The notes under the pieces are model-generated. The model ran no database searches, had not been told where the DNA came from, and saw only the letters and a program-made list of their open reading frames with translations. A stretch of 25,742 nt of DNA from NCBI GenBank assembly GCA_900547475.1, contig URGW01000044.1, forward strand, positions 1 to 25,742, given 5' to 3'. This document shows, in pieces, positions 8,082 to 16,047 of this stretch. Origin of the DNA: an uncultured Clostridium sp. (lineage in GTDB: Bacteria; Bacillota; Clostridia; Clostridiales; Clostridiaceae). Position 1 is the first letter of the stretch, and each line of letters opens with the position of its first letter. A program made the translations under genes and the position numbers.

Positions 8082-8948
8082 GTGAGACATAGTAGGTCAT
8101 TTAAAAAAAAGAATATTGATTTGGAAGATGATAATGAGAAAGAAAGATATTTTGAGCTTAGTGAAGATGACTTACGAGAGTTATCGCTATTAAATAACGC
8201 ATTAATCTCAATATATTTATTTATAATATCAGATATAATATTTTATGATTCTACTATTAATGCAATTGAAAATATAGTTAAGAAAAACGATAATCAAAAA
8301 ATAATTGCGGAAGTAGAAGCAATTGAGTCCGGTTACTTAGAATTGATATCAAAGTTAATATTAATAAATGTTGATATATCTAGATATAATCATTTATATA
8401 AAAAATTTATAAATGGAAAAAAAGAAGATTTATTAAAACCAGAGTTAGATATAACAATAGGAGATGGATTTCAAATATTAACATACTTTTTTATTGTTAT
8501 TGGATTTATAGGGACTTATAAAGTAAATAAGATTAAAAATATTTCTATCGATGATAGCAAAGAATTATCATTATTACTTTCACAGTTAGATGGTATAAAT
8601 ATAAGGTTTTATGCAGATTATCTTGCATATATAAGTATTTTAGAAAGTATGCAACTAGTTTATAACAAATATAAAAAGGAGAAAAATATAAGAGTAAGTC
8701 CTGATATTCCTGCAATTCAATCTGCCATTTGTTATTTTTTATCTAGACTTATACTTGCTAATGTAGCTTTTACTAGATACGATGAATTATATAAGAAATA
8801 TGGAAAAACACAGTATAGGGATTTATTGCAACCTAATGTATCTATAAATGTTGGAAATGTTTTTGGTGTAATAGGTTGTATTTATATATTATTAGGATTT
8901 ATAGAACGTTATGAGAGAAATATTAATGGACCTATATTTGGTATATAA
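8082..8948 (+). CDS. Unknown protein with two related halves (internal duplication)
   Basis: I do not recognise this 288-residue family. After a basic N-terminus (MRHSRSFKKK) and an acidic stretch (14-33), it has two related units, about 33-150 and 161-280. Each opens with ELSLL and ends in a well-conserved core: 87-147 (SKLILINVDISRYNHLYKK...DLLKP...GFI) and 217-277 (SRLILANVAFTRYDELYKK...DLLQP...GFI). By hand, 24 of 61 aligned residues are identical. Each core ends in a hydrophobic stretch (about 130-147 and 258-275) that could be a membrane segment or a buried helix. The start is GTG at 8082 with AAGGAGA upstream. It converges on the ClC gene and shares a terminator with it. Codon use is like the neighbours, so nothing marks it as recently acquired. 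Confidence 0.85.
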   Translation: MRHSRSFKKKNIDLEDDNEKERYFELSEDDLRELSLLNNALISIYLFIISDIIFYDSTINAIENIVKKNDNQKIIAEVEAIESGYLELISKLILINVDISRYNHLYKKFINGKKEDLLKPELDITIGDGFQILTYFFIVIGFIGTYKVNKIKNISIDDSKELSLLLSQLDGINIRFYADYLAYISILESMQLVYNKYKKEKNIRVSPDIPAIQSAICYFLSRLILANVAFTRYDELYKKYGKTQYRDLLQPNVSINVGNVFGVIGCIYILLGFIERYERNINGPIFGI

Positions 8949-9014
8949 AATTAAAAGAGGGAACTCAAAAATCAATATTAGATATTGATATTTTGAGTTA
9001 ACCTCTTTTAATTT
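8948..9014. terminator. Long bidirectional terminator between convergent genes
   Basis: AAATTAAAAGAGG at the left pairs with CCTCTTTTAATTT at the right, enclosing a second stem (AACTCAAAA...ATATTGAT and TTTTGAGTT). It lies between the 8082-8948 gene (+) and the ClC gene (-), with A/T-runs on both sides, and should serve both. Confidence 0.88.
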
Positions 9015-9019
9015 AAAAG

Positions 9020-10570
9020 TTATTCTAAAGTTGTTAATGAATCCATTAGCTCTCTAACTTTCCATTCATCTTTTAGGTCTGTCATTGTTAGTATTGTATC
9101 ACCAGCTCTAATAATTGTATTACCCTTTGGTACTATAGAATCTTCACCACGTTTAATAGATACTATAAGTGTATTTTCAGGTAAATTAAGAGAATTTAAT
9201 GTAGTTTTTTCTATTTTTGAACCAAAATGCACTACATTAGTTATAATCAATTTTTTATTACTATGACTATGATATTCATTAATATTATTTTTAAGTAGAA
9301 GATTTTCTAGTAGGGAATCATATATAGGAACACTTTTTAATAAATCTGCAACTATATATGCTATTATTGAAACTATTGTAAGTGACAATAAATGTGTAAA
9401 TGAACCAGTCATTTCAGTTATTAATATTATTCCAGTTATAGGTGCACGAACTATTGCAGTAAAATATCCTGCCATAGATAAAATTATAAAATTATTAAAA
9501 AGTTCAGGGCTAATTCCAAGATAATTTATTGAAATATAGCCAAAAACAGCTCCAAAAGTTCCTCCTATTATAAGAAGAGGAAAAAATATACCTCCAGGTG
9601 CACCAGAACCGAAGCTTATCATCGAAAATAAAAATTTAGCAACTAAAATTAATAATAAAAGACTTAATGTTGTACTAAGATTAAGTTCTTCTATAACTGC
9701 ATGACCTCCACATAAAACAACTGGAAATAGTAGACCTAATATTCCGGAAAGTAAAAATGGAATTATTAATTTAGTTGATGTAGAGCATTTTAATTTAGCA
9801 TATAAGTTCTGAGTTTTTAATGTAAACCAATTATAAAAAGCACCAAATAGGCCTAATAATATACCTAAAATTAATAAAAGCCAATAATTTTTTAATGGAA
9901 TTGGAATTGAATCAGCAAAATGAAATACTGGATCGAGTCCAAAAAATTGTTTAGAAATAAAATCAGCAGCTACTGCAGAGGTTATTGTTGCTAATAAGAC
10001 TAATGGAGAGAAATATTTATATATTTCTTCTAATGAGAATAATACTCCAGATAAAGGGGCATTGAAAGCAGCAGCTAAACCAGCAGTAGCCCCACTACTT
10101 ATTAGTAGTCTTCTTTCTAATCTAGTACTATTAAACTTTTTACTTACTATGTCACCAGCACAAGCTCCAAGTTGAACTGAGGGACCTTCTCTTCCTAATG
10201 ATAATCCAGAGATAATTGATAGAGTTCCACCTATGAATTTGTTAATTATTATAGATAAAGGTCTGTTTTTTAAGTATCCACCCATAATACCTTTAACCTG
10301 AGGTATTCCACTACCACCAATATATGGTTCTTTATCTATAAGTTTTGCAACTATAAAGGCTAGAGTTATTAGAATAATAAACCAAATTGGTATAATATAC
10401 TTATGTGTTTTAATATAACTATAAATAAAGAATGCAAAATCTTCAGCATATGATAATGCAAATCTATATAGTACAACTATAAATGATGTTATTATACCAA
10501 CTAAAAGGCCTTTTAGAACTAGTTTTACATTCCTTTCTTCTACATGAGTAATTACATCGAAATTTTTCAT
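9020..10570 (-). CDS. ClC-family chloride channel/transporter with C-terminal TrkA-C domain
   Basis: The 516-residue integral membrane protein moves chloride or a similar anion, probably in exchange for protons. The anion-site motifs are GSGIP (86-90), GREGP (126-130, with gating glutamate E128) and GSGAPGGIFFP in the second half. The internal proton glutamate of known exchangers corresponds to E182 in SLEEI, and a Tyr in SVPIYDSLL fits the central tyrosine; both favour an antiporter. About residues 435-516 form a TrkA-C/RCK-C-like domain (LIVSIKRG...IRAGDTILTM) that probably binds a ligand. The start is ATG at 10570 with GAGGTGAT upstream. It is monocistronic. The transported ion (chloride versus fluoride) cannot be proven, but the motifs are not those of the fluoride clade as I know them. 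Confidence 0.93.
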   Translation of the reverse strand: MKNFDVITHVEERNVKLVLKGLLVGIITSFIVVLYRFALSYAEDFAFFIYSYIKTHKYIIPIWFIILITLAFIVAKLIDKEPYIGGSGIPQVKGIMGGYLKNRPLSIIINKFIGGTLSIISGLSLGREGPSVQLGACAGDIVSKKFNSTRLERRLLISSGATAGLAAAFNAPLSGVLFSLEEIYKYFSPLVLLATITSAVAADFISKQFFGLDPVFHFADSIPIPLKNYWLLLILGILLGLFGAFYNWFTLKTQNLYAKLKCSTSTKLIIPFLLSGILGLLFPVVLCGGHAVIEELNLSTTLSLLLLILVAKFLFSMISFGSGAPGGIFFPLLIIGGTFGAVFGYISINYLGISPELFNNFIILSMAGYFTAIVRAPITGIILITEMTGSFTHLLSLTIVSIIAYIVADLLKSVPIYDSLLENLLLKNNINEYHSHSNKKLIITNVVHFGSKIEKTTLNSLNLPENTLIVSIKRGEDSIVPKGNTIIRAGDTILTMTDLKDEWKVRELMDSLTTLE

Positions 10571-10736
10571 TTTGTTATCACCTCAAAAGATAGTATATTA
10601 ATAGTATAGCTTTTTTATAAAATATAGGAAAGTATATGTATATGAGAAAATTTGGAAAAGTGATTACTATGGTATAGAGATAAGACGGAAGGTGATATAT
10701 AATTTAGTAATATAAATAGCAGTGAAGGGGGATAAA

Positions 10737-12752
10737 ATGAAGAAGTTAAGTCATGGATGTACATTAGATTGTGCTGATTGTTGTAAGTTTAATGTTTATG
10801 TAGAAGATAATAAAGTTATTAAAATTGAAGGCGATAAGGAGCACCCTTATACAAAAGGATTTATATGTAAAAAGGGATTGGCTCATTTAGATAGATTAAA
10901 CCATAAAGATAGAATATATAAACCTCTTTTAAAAGAAAAGGGACAATGGAAAGAAATATCTTTTAATGAAGCTATAGATATTATGGTTGAAAAGCTTAAT
11001 TTATATAAAAAGAAGTTTGGAAATAAATCTATTCTTTATTATGAACAATATGGAAATGGATCTCTTTTAAAAAGTATTGGAGAAAAATTTTTAAACTTTT
11101 ATGGTGGGGCTAGTTTTTCTAAAGGAGGACCTTGTTGGAGTGCAGGAATAGCAGCTCAAAAATTAGATTTTGGTGAATCTAAAAGCCATTCATTAGAGGA
11201 TATGTTACATAGTAAAAATATTATTGTGTGGGGAAAAAATCCATCTAATACTACAATACATACTATGCAAATGATTAGAAAAGCAAAGGCAAATGGAAGT
11301 AAGATTATAGTTATAGATCCAATTGAAACAGCAACTGCTAAATTAGCAGATATATATGTAAGGATTAATGCAAATGGGGATTTATCATTAGCTCTTGCTA
11401 TGGCAAAGATAATAATAGAAGAAAATATTTATGATAAAGAATATATTGATAAGTTTGTTAATGGATTTGATGATTATAAGAGGTATATATTATCATTAGA
11501 AATTCAGGAATTAAGTGATGCTAGTGGAGTTTCTATAGAAGATATTATAAAGTTAGCAAGATTATATAGTGAAAAATATTCTACTATATTATTAGGTTTT
11601 GGAATACAAAAGTATAAAAATGGTGGAAATACTATTAGAGCAATAGATGCATTAGGAGCCATTACAGGGCAAATAGGATTTAGTGGTGGTGGAATAAATT
11701 ATGCAAATAAGGTATATCCTAAGATATTGAACTTAGATCCTTATAATAGTGAAAGTTTTGCGGATAATAGATATTTTTATACTAATGAAATAAGTGATTT
11801 TATAGAGAGGTGTAATAATGGAAAAACATATTATAAAGATAATATTTTTATAAATGATAAAAATATTAATAATAGTATGGAACTTGATATACCAATAAAA
11901 ATGGCAATAATAACAAAAAGTAATATTCTAAATCAACTTGCAAATTTAAATAAATTAAAAGAAAGCTTATCTAATGTTGAGTTTAAAGTGTGTTTTGATA
12001 TGTTTATGACTGATACAGCTAAGGAATGTGATTTGTTTATTCCCACAACAAATACATTAGAAAGTGAAGATTTATTATTTAGTTCAATGATGAATCCATA
12101 TTTAGTTTATAATGAAAAATTAATAGATATTGATGATAAATTAATGGATGAATATTATTTCTTTATGGAATTAGCAAAAAGATTAAATATAAATGAATAT
12201 CCTTTTGTAGAGAAAAAAGCTTATTTAGAAAAAGTAATAAAACCATTAAATGATAAGTTTAAAAATATTAGTTTAGACTATATTAAAAATAATTATATTA
12301 CTATTCATAATAGTATTGCATGGGAAGACAAGAAGTTTTTAACTAATAGTGGTAAGTTTGAGATACTAAAATGTGATAATTTAAAATATCAAAGAAATGA
12401 TTTAGATAAAATAAAAGAAGAAAAACTTTTTAGATTGTTAACTAACCATGGAAAAGATAGTTTATCAAGTCAACATTTTATGGATGAAGCTAATATTTCA
12501 AAAGCTTATATAAATAGTAGAATGGCCAATGAATTAGAACTACAAGAAAATGAAGTAGTAACTTTAAAATCAAATAACGGAGAAATAAAGGTTCAAATTG
12601 TAATAGATGATTCTATTAGTAATTATGTTGTAATGATGTATGTGGGTTGGTGGGAAAAGCATGGGAATCCTAATTATCTTACTAATAGTGGTATATCTGA
12701 TATAGGTGGACAAGTAACTTATAATGAAACATTTGTAAATATAATGAGATAA
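10737..12752 (+). CDS. Molybdopterin (Mo/W-bisMGD) oxidoreductase with N-terminal [4Fe-4S] site
   Basis: The start chosen is ATG at 10737, because AAGGGGG (10725-10731) lies just upstream, giving 671 residues; a GTG at 10722 is less likely. The N-terminus carries the iron-sulfur motif C8-x3-C12-x3-C16...C44-KKG of DMSO-reductase-family enzymes. Next come the molybdopterin-binding part (WGKNPSNTTIHTMQMIRKAK, VIDPIETATAKLADI) and a C-terminal dinucleotide-binding domain (LLTNHGKDSLSSQH...MANELELQENEVVTLKS). C133 in GGPCWSAG is at about the position that often supplies the metal ligand. No Tat signal is present, so the protein should be cytoplasmic. No partner subunit or cofactor-synthesis gene is nearby, and the substrate is unknown; thiosulfate/polysulfide reductase-like or formate-dehydrogenase-like roles cannot be separated here. 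Confidence 0.88.
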   Translation: MKKLSHGCTLDCADCCKFNVYVEDNKVIKIEGDKEHPYTKGFICKKGLAHLDRLNHKDRIYKPLLKEKGQWKEISFNEAIDIMVEKLNLYKKKFGNKSILYYEQYGNGSLLKSIGEKFLNFYGGASFSKGGPCWSAGIAAQKLDFGESKSHSLEDMLHSKNIIVWGKNPSNTTIHTMQMIRKAKANGSKIIVIDPIETATAKLADIYVRINANGDLSLALAMAKIIIEENIYDKEYIDKFVNGFDDYKRYILSLEIQELSDASGVSIEDIIKLARLYSEKYSTILLGFGIQKYKNGGNTIRAIDALGAITGQIGFSGGGINYANKVYPKILNLDPYNSESFADNRYFYTNEISDFIERCNNGKTYYKDNIFINDKNINNSMELDIPIKMAIITKSNILNQLANLNKLKESLSNVEFKVCFDMFMTDTAKECDLFIPTTNTLESEDLLFSSMMNPYLVYNEKLIDIDDKLMDEYYFFMELAKRLNINEYPFVEKKAYLEKVIKPLNDKFKNISLDYIKNNYITIHNSIAWEDKKFLTNSGKFEILKCDNLKYQRNDLDKIKEEKLFRLLTNHGKDSLSSQHFMDEANISKAYINSRMANELELQENEVVTLKSNNGEIKVQIVIDDSISNYVVMMYVGWWEKHGNPNYLTNSGISDIGGQVTYNETFVNIMR

Positions 12753-12804
12753 AAATAAAGAGAATACCATAAGTTATTGGATTGAATTATAATAAATTAA
12801 AAAT

Positions 12805-12842
12805 AAAAGCTAAAGATGTAAGTATGACATTTTTGGCTTTTA
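12805..12842 (+). terminator. Terminator after the molybdopterin oxidoreductase
   Basis: AAAAGCTAAAGATGT pairs with ACATTTTTGGCTTTT, with G-T pairs allowed, around a 7-nt loop, and is followed by a T-rich stretch. It lies about 50 nt after the stop. Confidence 0.75.
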
Positions 12843-12955
12843 TTTATTTATAAGCAAAGCTAATTAAAAATATTAATCTGGGGAAATATATTAATGTATC
12901 ATGTAAGTAATAGTATAAATTAAGTTAATTGAACTTTATAGAAGGAGGGAACAAA

Positions 12956-13441
12956 ATGAAAATAACATTTAATGGTGATCCAATCACTCTTGTAGAAAAT
13001 CAAGTAAAGGTAGGAGATACTGCACCAGATTTTTTAGTTGTAGATAATACTTTGAAGGATTTAACATTAGCAGATACAAATGGAAAAAGAATATTTGTAA
13101 CAGTACCATCACTGGATACTTCTGTTTGTGATATGGAAGTAAGAAAGTTTAATGAAGAGGCTTCAAAGCTTGATGATGTTACAGTTTATGTAATATCTAT
13201 GGATTTACCTTTTGCACAAGTAAGATGGTGTGGAAATGCTGGAGTGGATAGAGTAAAAACAGTATCAGACTATAAGCAAAAGAGTTTTGGTAAAAATTAT
13301 GGAGCATTGATTGAAGAATTTTGTTTTTTAACAAGAGCTATATTTGTAGTAGATGAAAACAATAAAATTACATATGTTGAATATTGCAAAGATGTTATAA
13401 ATGAGCCAGATTATGAAGGTGCTTTAAATGCTGTAAAATAA
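12956..13441 (+). CDS. tpx: Thiol peroxidase (Tpx, atypical 2-Cys peroxiredoxin)
   Basis: The 161-residue peroxiredoxin of the Tpx subfamily reduces hydrogen peroxide and organic hydroperoxides with thioredoxin as electron donor, in the cytoplasm. The peroxidatic Cys is C58 in PSLDTSVCDMEV and the resolving Cys is C92 in FAQVRWCGNAG, the spacing typical of Tpx. The thioredoxin fold starts at VGDTAPDFLVVD. The start is ATG at 12956 with GGAGGGA just upstream; a TTG at 12929 would add 9 residues but lies before the ribosome site. It is flanked by terminators on both sides, so it is a single-gene unit. In an anaerobe it would be part of oxygen and peroxide defence. No PerR-type box was recognised upstream. 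Confidence 0.95.
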   Translation: MKITFNGDPITLVENQVKVGDTAPDFLVVDNTLKDLTLADTNGKRIFVTVPSLDTSVCDMEVRKFNEEASKLDDVTVYVISMDLPFAQVRWCGNAGVDRVKTVSDYKQKSFGKNYGALIEEFCFLTRAIFVVDENNKITYVEYCKDVINEPDYEGALNAVK

Positions 13442-13764
13442 GCTTTATTATATAGATGTTTATATATAATAATAATAGAATAATTCATAAGAGAAATTTT
13501 TAAAAAGTTATATTAATAAGTATGAATGTAACCTAAACTCAAAATGATTTCTTATGAGTTATTTTTTTGAAAAGATTTATTGTTTAATAAGTTGAAGTTA
13601 ATTAGAAAATATATAATAATAAAAGTGATATAGATATAAATTCTTTATTTAGATAATATTACAAAAAAAAAGTAGTATATTTGGAAATATTGCATATGGC
13701 TGAAAACAGTTACAAGGTGTACAATAAATATATCAAGTGAAGTTAATTTATGGGAGGAATAAAA
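13442..13764 (+). terminator. tpx downstream region with terminator, then spacer before the ABC ATPase gene
   Basis: This 323-nt gap holds a terminator at 13536-13568 (AACTCA/TGAGTT stem followed by ATTTTTTT). An alternative, longer pairing is possible between ATAATTCATAAG (13480-13491) and CTTATGAGTTAT (13551-13562), which competes with the short stem. The rest, 13569-13750, is AT-rich with no ORF and no promoter I can call confidently; the ATPase gene must have its start signals here. Confidence 0.65.
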
Positions 13765-14874
13765 ATGGCAAATTTATCATTACAACATATTTATAAAATA
13801 TATCAAGGTGACGTAACAGCAGTTAAGGATTTTAATTTAGAAATTGAGGATAAAGAATTTATTGTATTCGTTGGACCATCAGGATGTGGTAAATCAACAA
13901 CATTAAGAATGATTGCAGGTCTTGAAGATATATCAAAAGGTGAATTATATATTGGGGACAAGCTAGTAAATGACGTAGAGCCTAAAGAAAGAGATATAGC
14001 AATGGTTTTCCAAAACTATGCATTATATCCACACATGACAGTTTTCGATAATATGGCATTTGCTTTAAAGTTAAGAAAGGTTCCAAAAGCTGAAATAGAA
14101 CAAAAGGTTACAGAAGCAGCAAAGATTTTAGATATTGAACATTTATTAAAGAGAAAACCAAAAGCGTTATCTGGAGGTCAAAGACAAAGAGTTGCTTTAG
14201 GAAGAGCTATTGTTAGACATCCCAAAGTATTCTTAATGGACGAGCCTTTATCAAACTTAGATGCTAAGTTAAGAGTTCAAATGAGAACTGAAATTATAAA
14301 ATTATATAGAAAATTACAAACTACATTTATATATGTAACACATGACCAAGTAGAAGCTATGACAATGGGTACTAGAATTGTAGTTATGAAAGATGGTGTT
14401 ATTCAACAAGTTGACTCACCACAAAATATTTATAATTATCCTGCAAATCTTTTCGTTGCTGGATTTATTGGAAGTCCACAAATGAACTTCTTAGAAGGTA
14501 AAGTTGAAAAAGAAGGAAATGAAGTTGTTGCAGTATTTGGAGATAACAAAATAGTATTCCCTAAAGAAAAGGCTCAAACTTTGGTTAAGGAAGGATATAT
14601 TGGAAAGGCTGTAACATTAGGTATAAGACCAGAACATTTAAGTGATGATGCAGAACTTATTGAAGCAAATCCAAATAGTATAGTTAAGGGACATGTTGAA
14701 GTTATAGAACTTATGGGAGCAGAAAGTTACATTTATACTAGATGTGGAAAAGATCCATTAAATGTAAGAGTTGAAGGAACAACTAACTTAAAAATTGGAG
14801 AAGTTGCAAAACTTCATTTAAGAGCAGAAAAGTTACATGTATTTGATAAAGAAACAGAAATAAGAATTGTATAA
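13765..14874 (+). CDS. ugpC: Sugar ABC transporter ATP-binding protein (UgpC/MsmX type)
   Basis: The 369-residue ATPase subunit powers carbohydrate uptake by ABC importers at the inner face of the membrane. The ATPase domain has Walker A GPSGCGKST (37-45), a Q-loop VFQNYALYPHMTV, signature LSGGQRQ, Walker B VFLMDEPLSNLD and switch TFIYVTHDQ. The C-terminal third has the TOBE/MalK-like domain (LGIRPEHL). The start is ATG at 13765 with GGGAGG upstream; an in-frame ATG at 13750 precedes the ribosome site. There are no permease or binding-protein genes near, so it probably serves several transporters, as MsmX of Bacillus does. It lies 25 nt upstream of a PucR-type regulator and may be co-transcribed with it. 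Confidence 0.93.
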   Translation: MANLSLQHIYKIYQGDVTAVKDFNLEIEDKEFIVFVGPSGCGKSTTLRMIAGLEDISKGELYIGDKLVNDVEPKERDIAMVFQNYALYPHMTVFDNMAFALKLRKVPKAEIEQKVTEAAKILDIEHLLKRKPKALSGGQRQRVALGRAIVRHPKVFLMDEPLSNLDAKLRVQMRTEIIKLYRKLQTTFIYVTHDQVEAMTMGTRIVVMKDGVIQQVDSPQNIYNYPANLFVAGFIGSPQMNFLEGKVEKEGNEVVAVFGDNKIVFPKEKAQTLVKEGYIGKAVTLGIRPEHLSDDAELIEANPNSIVKGHVEVIELMGAESYIYTRCGKDPLNVRVEGTTNLKIGEVAKLHLRAEKLHVFDKETEIRIV

Positions 14875-14899
14875 TAATTAACTTTCTGGAGGAGATATT

Positions 14900-15841
14900 G
14901 TGAAGTGTATTGAGAAACTGGTAAATGAAATATATATTAGTTGTAAAATACCCTTCCAATTAATAATTAATGAAGTAGGAGAATTTTCTACACCGAAATT
15001 TGACTTAGGACAAGATTGTATAGAAAAATATTTTTGTTATAATAATACTGAGTGTTGCATAAGAATAAATGCAGCACTCAGTGTTGCAATTAATTTACTA
15101 CAATTTTGTATAGAGGAAAAATTGAAGGATGTATACTTAAATAGAAATAGTATAATTTCATTATTATTAACTGGGAAGGAAGTAAAGGATGAAGTAATAA
15201 AAGCAAGTTGGCCAGTTATTACAAGGGAGTTTAAGTTAATTAATATATATGTAGATAATTATACTGATGAATTATTGTCATATATTAAGCAGGTTTATTT
15301 AGACAGTGATATTGAAATATTATTTTATAATGGTAATATACTTATGATTGGTAGTTTTGAGGATGTATTAGAGCATGCACAAAGTATAAAGGATACCATA
15401 GAAAGTATAGTATCTGGAAAATGTTACATAAGTTATTGTGAAGTTGATAATTACTTCAAAATGAAAAAAGATTATGAAGATACTTGCTATAAAATTCAAT
15501 TAGCAATTAAATATAATATTATCGAAAGTATCTTTGATTCAGATAAACTTATATTAGAAGGGATAATAGATTCTGTATCAGATAAGATGAAACAGGATAT
15601 TTATGATAAATTTAAAAATGGTATATCAAAATTAGATAATGAAATGATTAGGACTATGGAAGTATTTTTTAAACGTGGATTAAATATAAGTGAGGCAGCT
15701 AAAGAATTATATATTCATAGAAATACTTTAATATATAGATTAGATAAAATTCAGAAGTATACTAATTATGATATAAGAAATTTTAATGAAGCAGTATTGT
15801 TAAAAATAATTTTTTTTATTTGGAAAGAAAAAAATACTTGA
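14900..15841 (+). CDS. PucR/CdaR-type transcriptional regulator
   Basis: The 313-residue protein has a C-terminal PucR-type helix-turn-helix (about residues 250-305: FFKRGLNISEAAKELYIHRN followed by TLIYRLDKIQKYT). The central part (about 85-240) resembles the degenerate-cyclase/GGDEF-like region seen in CdaR-type activators (INIYVDN, ILFYNGNILMIGSF). The N-terminus is divergent and Cys-rich for this genome. The start is GTG at 14900 with GGAGGAG 7 nt upstream. It is 25 nt behind the sugar ATPase, so it may regulate that gene or carbohydrate uptake more widely; the ligand is unknown. Its last codons overlap the promoter of the LacI gene, whose -35 lies at 15838-15843. Confidence 0.85.
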   Translation: MKCIEKLVNEIYISCKIPFQLIINEVGEFSTPKFDLGQDCIEKYFCYNNTECCIRINAALSVAINLLQFCIEEKLKDVYLNRNSIISLLLTGKEVKDEVIKASWPVITREFKLINIYVDNYTDELLSYIKQVYLDSDIEILFYNGNILMIGSFEDVLEHAQSIKDTIESIVSGKCYISYCEVDNYFKMKKDYEDTCYKIQLAIKYNIIESIFDSDKLILEGIIDSVSDKMKQDIYDKFKNGISKLDNEMIRTMEVFFKRGLNISEAAKELYIHRNTLIYRLDKIQKYTNYDIRNFNEAVLLKIIFFIWKEKNT

Positions 15842-15853
15842 AAATGTTTTCAA
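15838..15853. promoter_or_regulatory. cre-like palindrome overlapping the -35 element
   Basis: TTGAAAATGTTTTCAA is a 16-bp inverted repeat with a TG centre. It differs by one base from an ideal TGAAAACGTTTTCA catabolite-responsive element. A CcpA-type protein bound here would block the promoter, adding carbon catabolite repression. Part of the symmetry is forced by the -35 itself. Confidence 0.5.
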
Positions 15854-15866
15854 AATATTGTATAAT
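15838..15866 (+). promoter_or_regulatory. Sigma-70 promoter of the LacI-family regulator gene
   Basis: -35 TTGAAA (15838-15843), a 17-nt spacer, and a perfect -10 TATAAT (15861-15866). The -35 overlaps the last codon and stop of the upstream regulator gene. Confidence 0.85.
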
Positions 15867-15867
15867 A

Positions 15868-15883
15868 GTATCGGAAACGATAC
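15868..15883. promoter_or_regulatory. Operator O1 for the LacI-family regulator
   Basis: GTATCGGAAACGATAC is a near-perfect palindrome with arms GTATCG/CGATAC, placed just after the -10, where the transcript should start. CGGAAACGATACCA recurs at 15981. The position and the duplicated site point to autorepression by the next gene. Confidence 0.75.
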
Positions 15884-15925
15884 CAACACACTTAAGCATA
15901 GAAGAAGTTTTTTATATTTCTTCAG

Positions 15926-15964
15926 TTTCTACCAAGATTTTTAGTACTGGAATCTTGGTAGAAA
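15926..15964 (+). other. Perfect 13-bp hairpin in the LacI leader
   Basis: TTTCTACCAAGAT (15926-15938) pairs perfectly with ATCTTGGTAGAAA (15952-15964) around a 13-nt loop. It is followed by AAAATTTTTAGG, so the T-run is offset by a few bases; a leaky terminator or an RNA-stabilising hairpin are both possible. It sits between the two operators. Confidence 0.7.
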
Positions 15965-15976
15965 AAATTTTTAGGA

Positions 15977-15992
15977 AAAACGGAAACGATAC
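15977..15992. promoter_or_regulatory. Operator O2 for the LacI-family regulator
   Basis: It shares the 14-nt block CGGAAACGATACCA with O1, while its left arm is degenerate (AAAA in place of GTAT). The centre-to-centre distance from O1 is 109 bp, compatible with DNA looping. It lies 56 bp before the ATG of the regulator gene. Confidence 0.65.
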
Positions 15993-16047
15993 CAGATATA
16001 TGTGTTTATGTTGAAGAAATTTTATTATATTTAAGGGAGTTTTTTAT

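Noticed and set aside
7702..8100. 132-aa longer version of the small - strand protein
   Set aside because: The additional 58 residues are hydrophobic spacer translation with no ribosome site, and would overlap the start of the divergent 8082 gene.
15820..16014. 64-codon ORF overlapping the end of the PucR-type gene
   Set aside because: It covers the promoter, operators and hairpin of the LacI gene, has no family resemblance, and no proper ribosome site.
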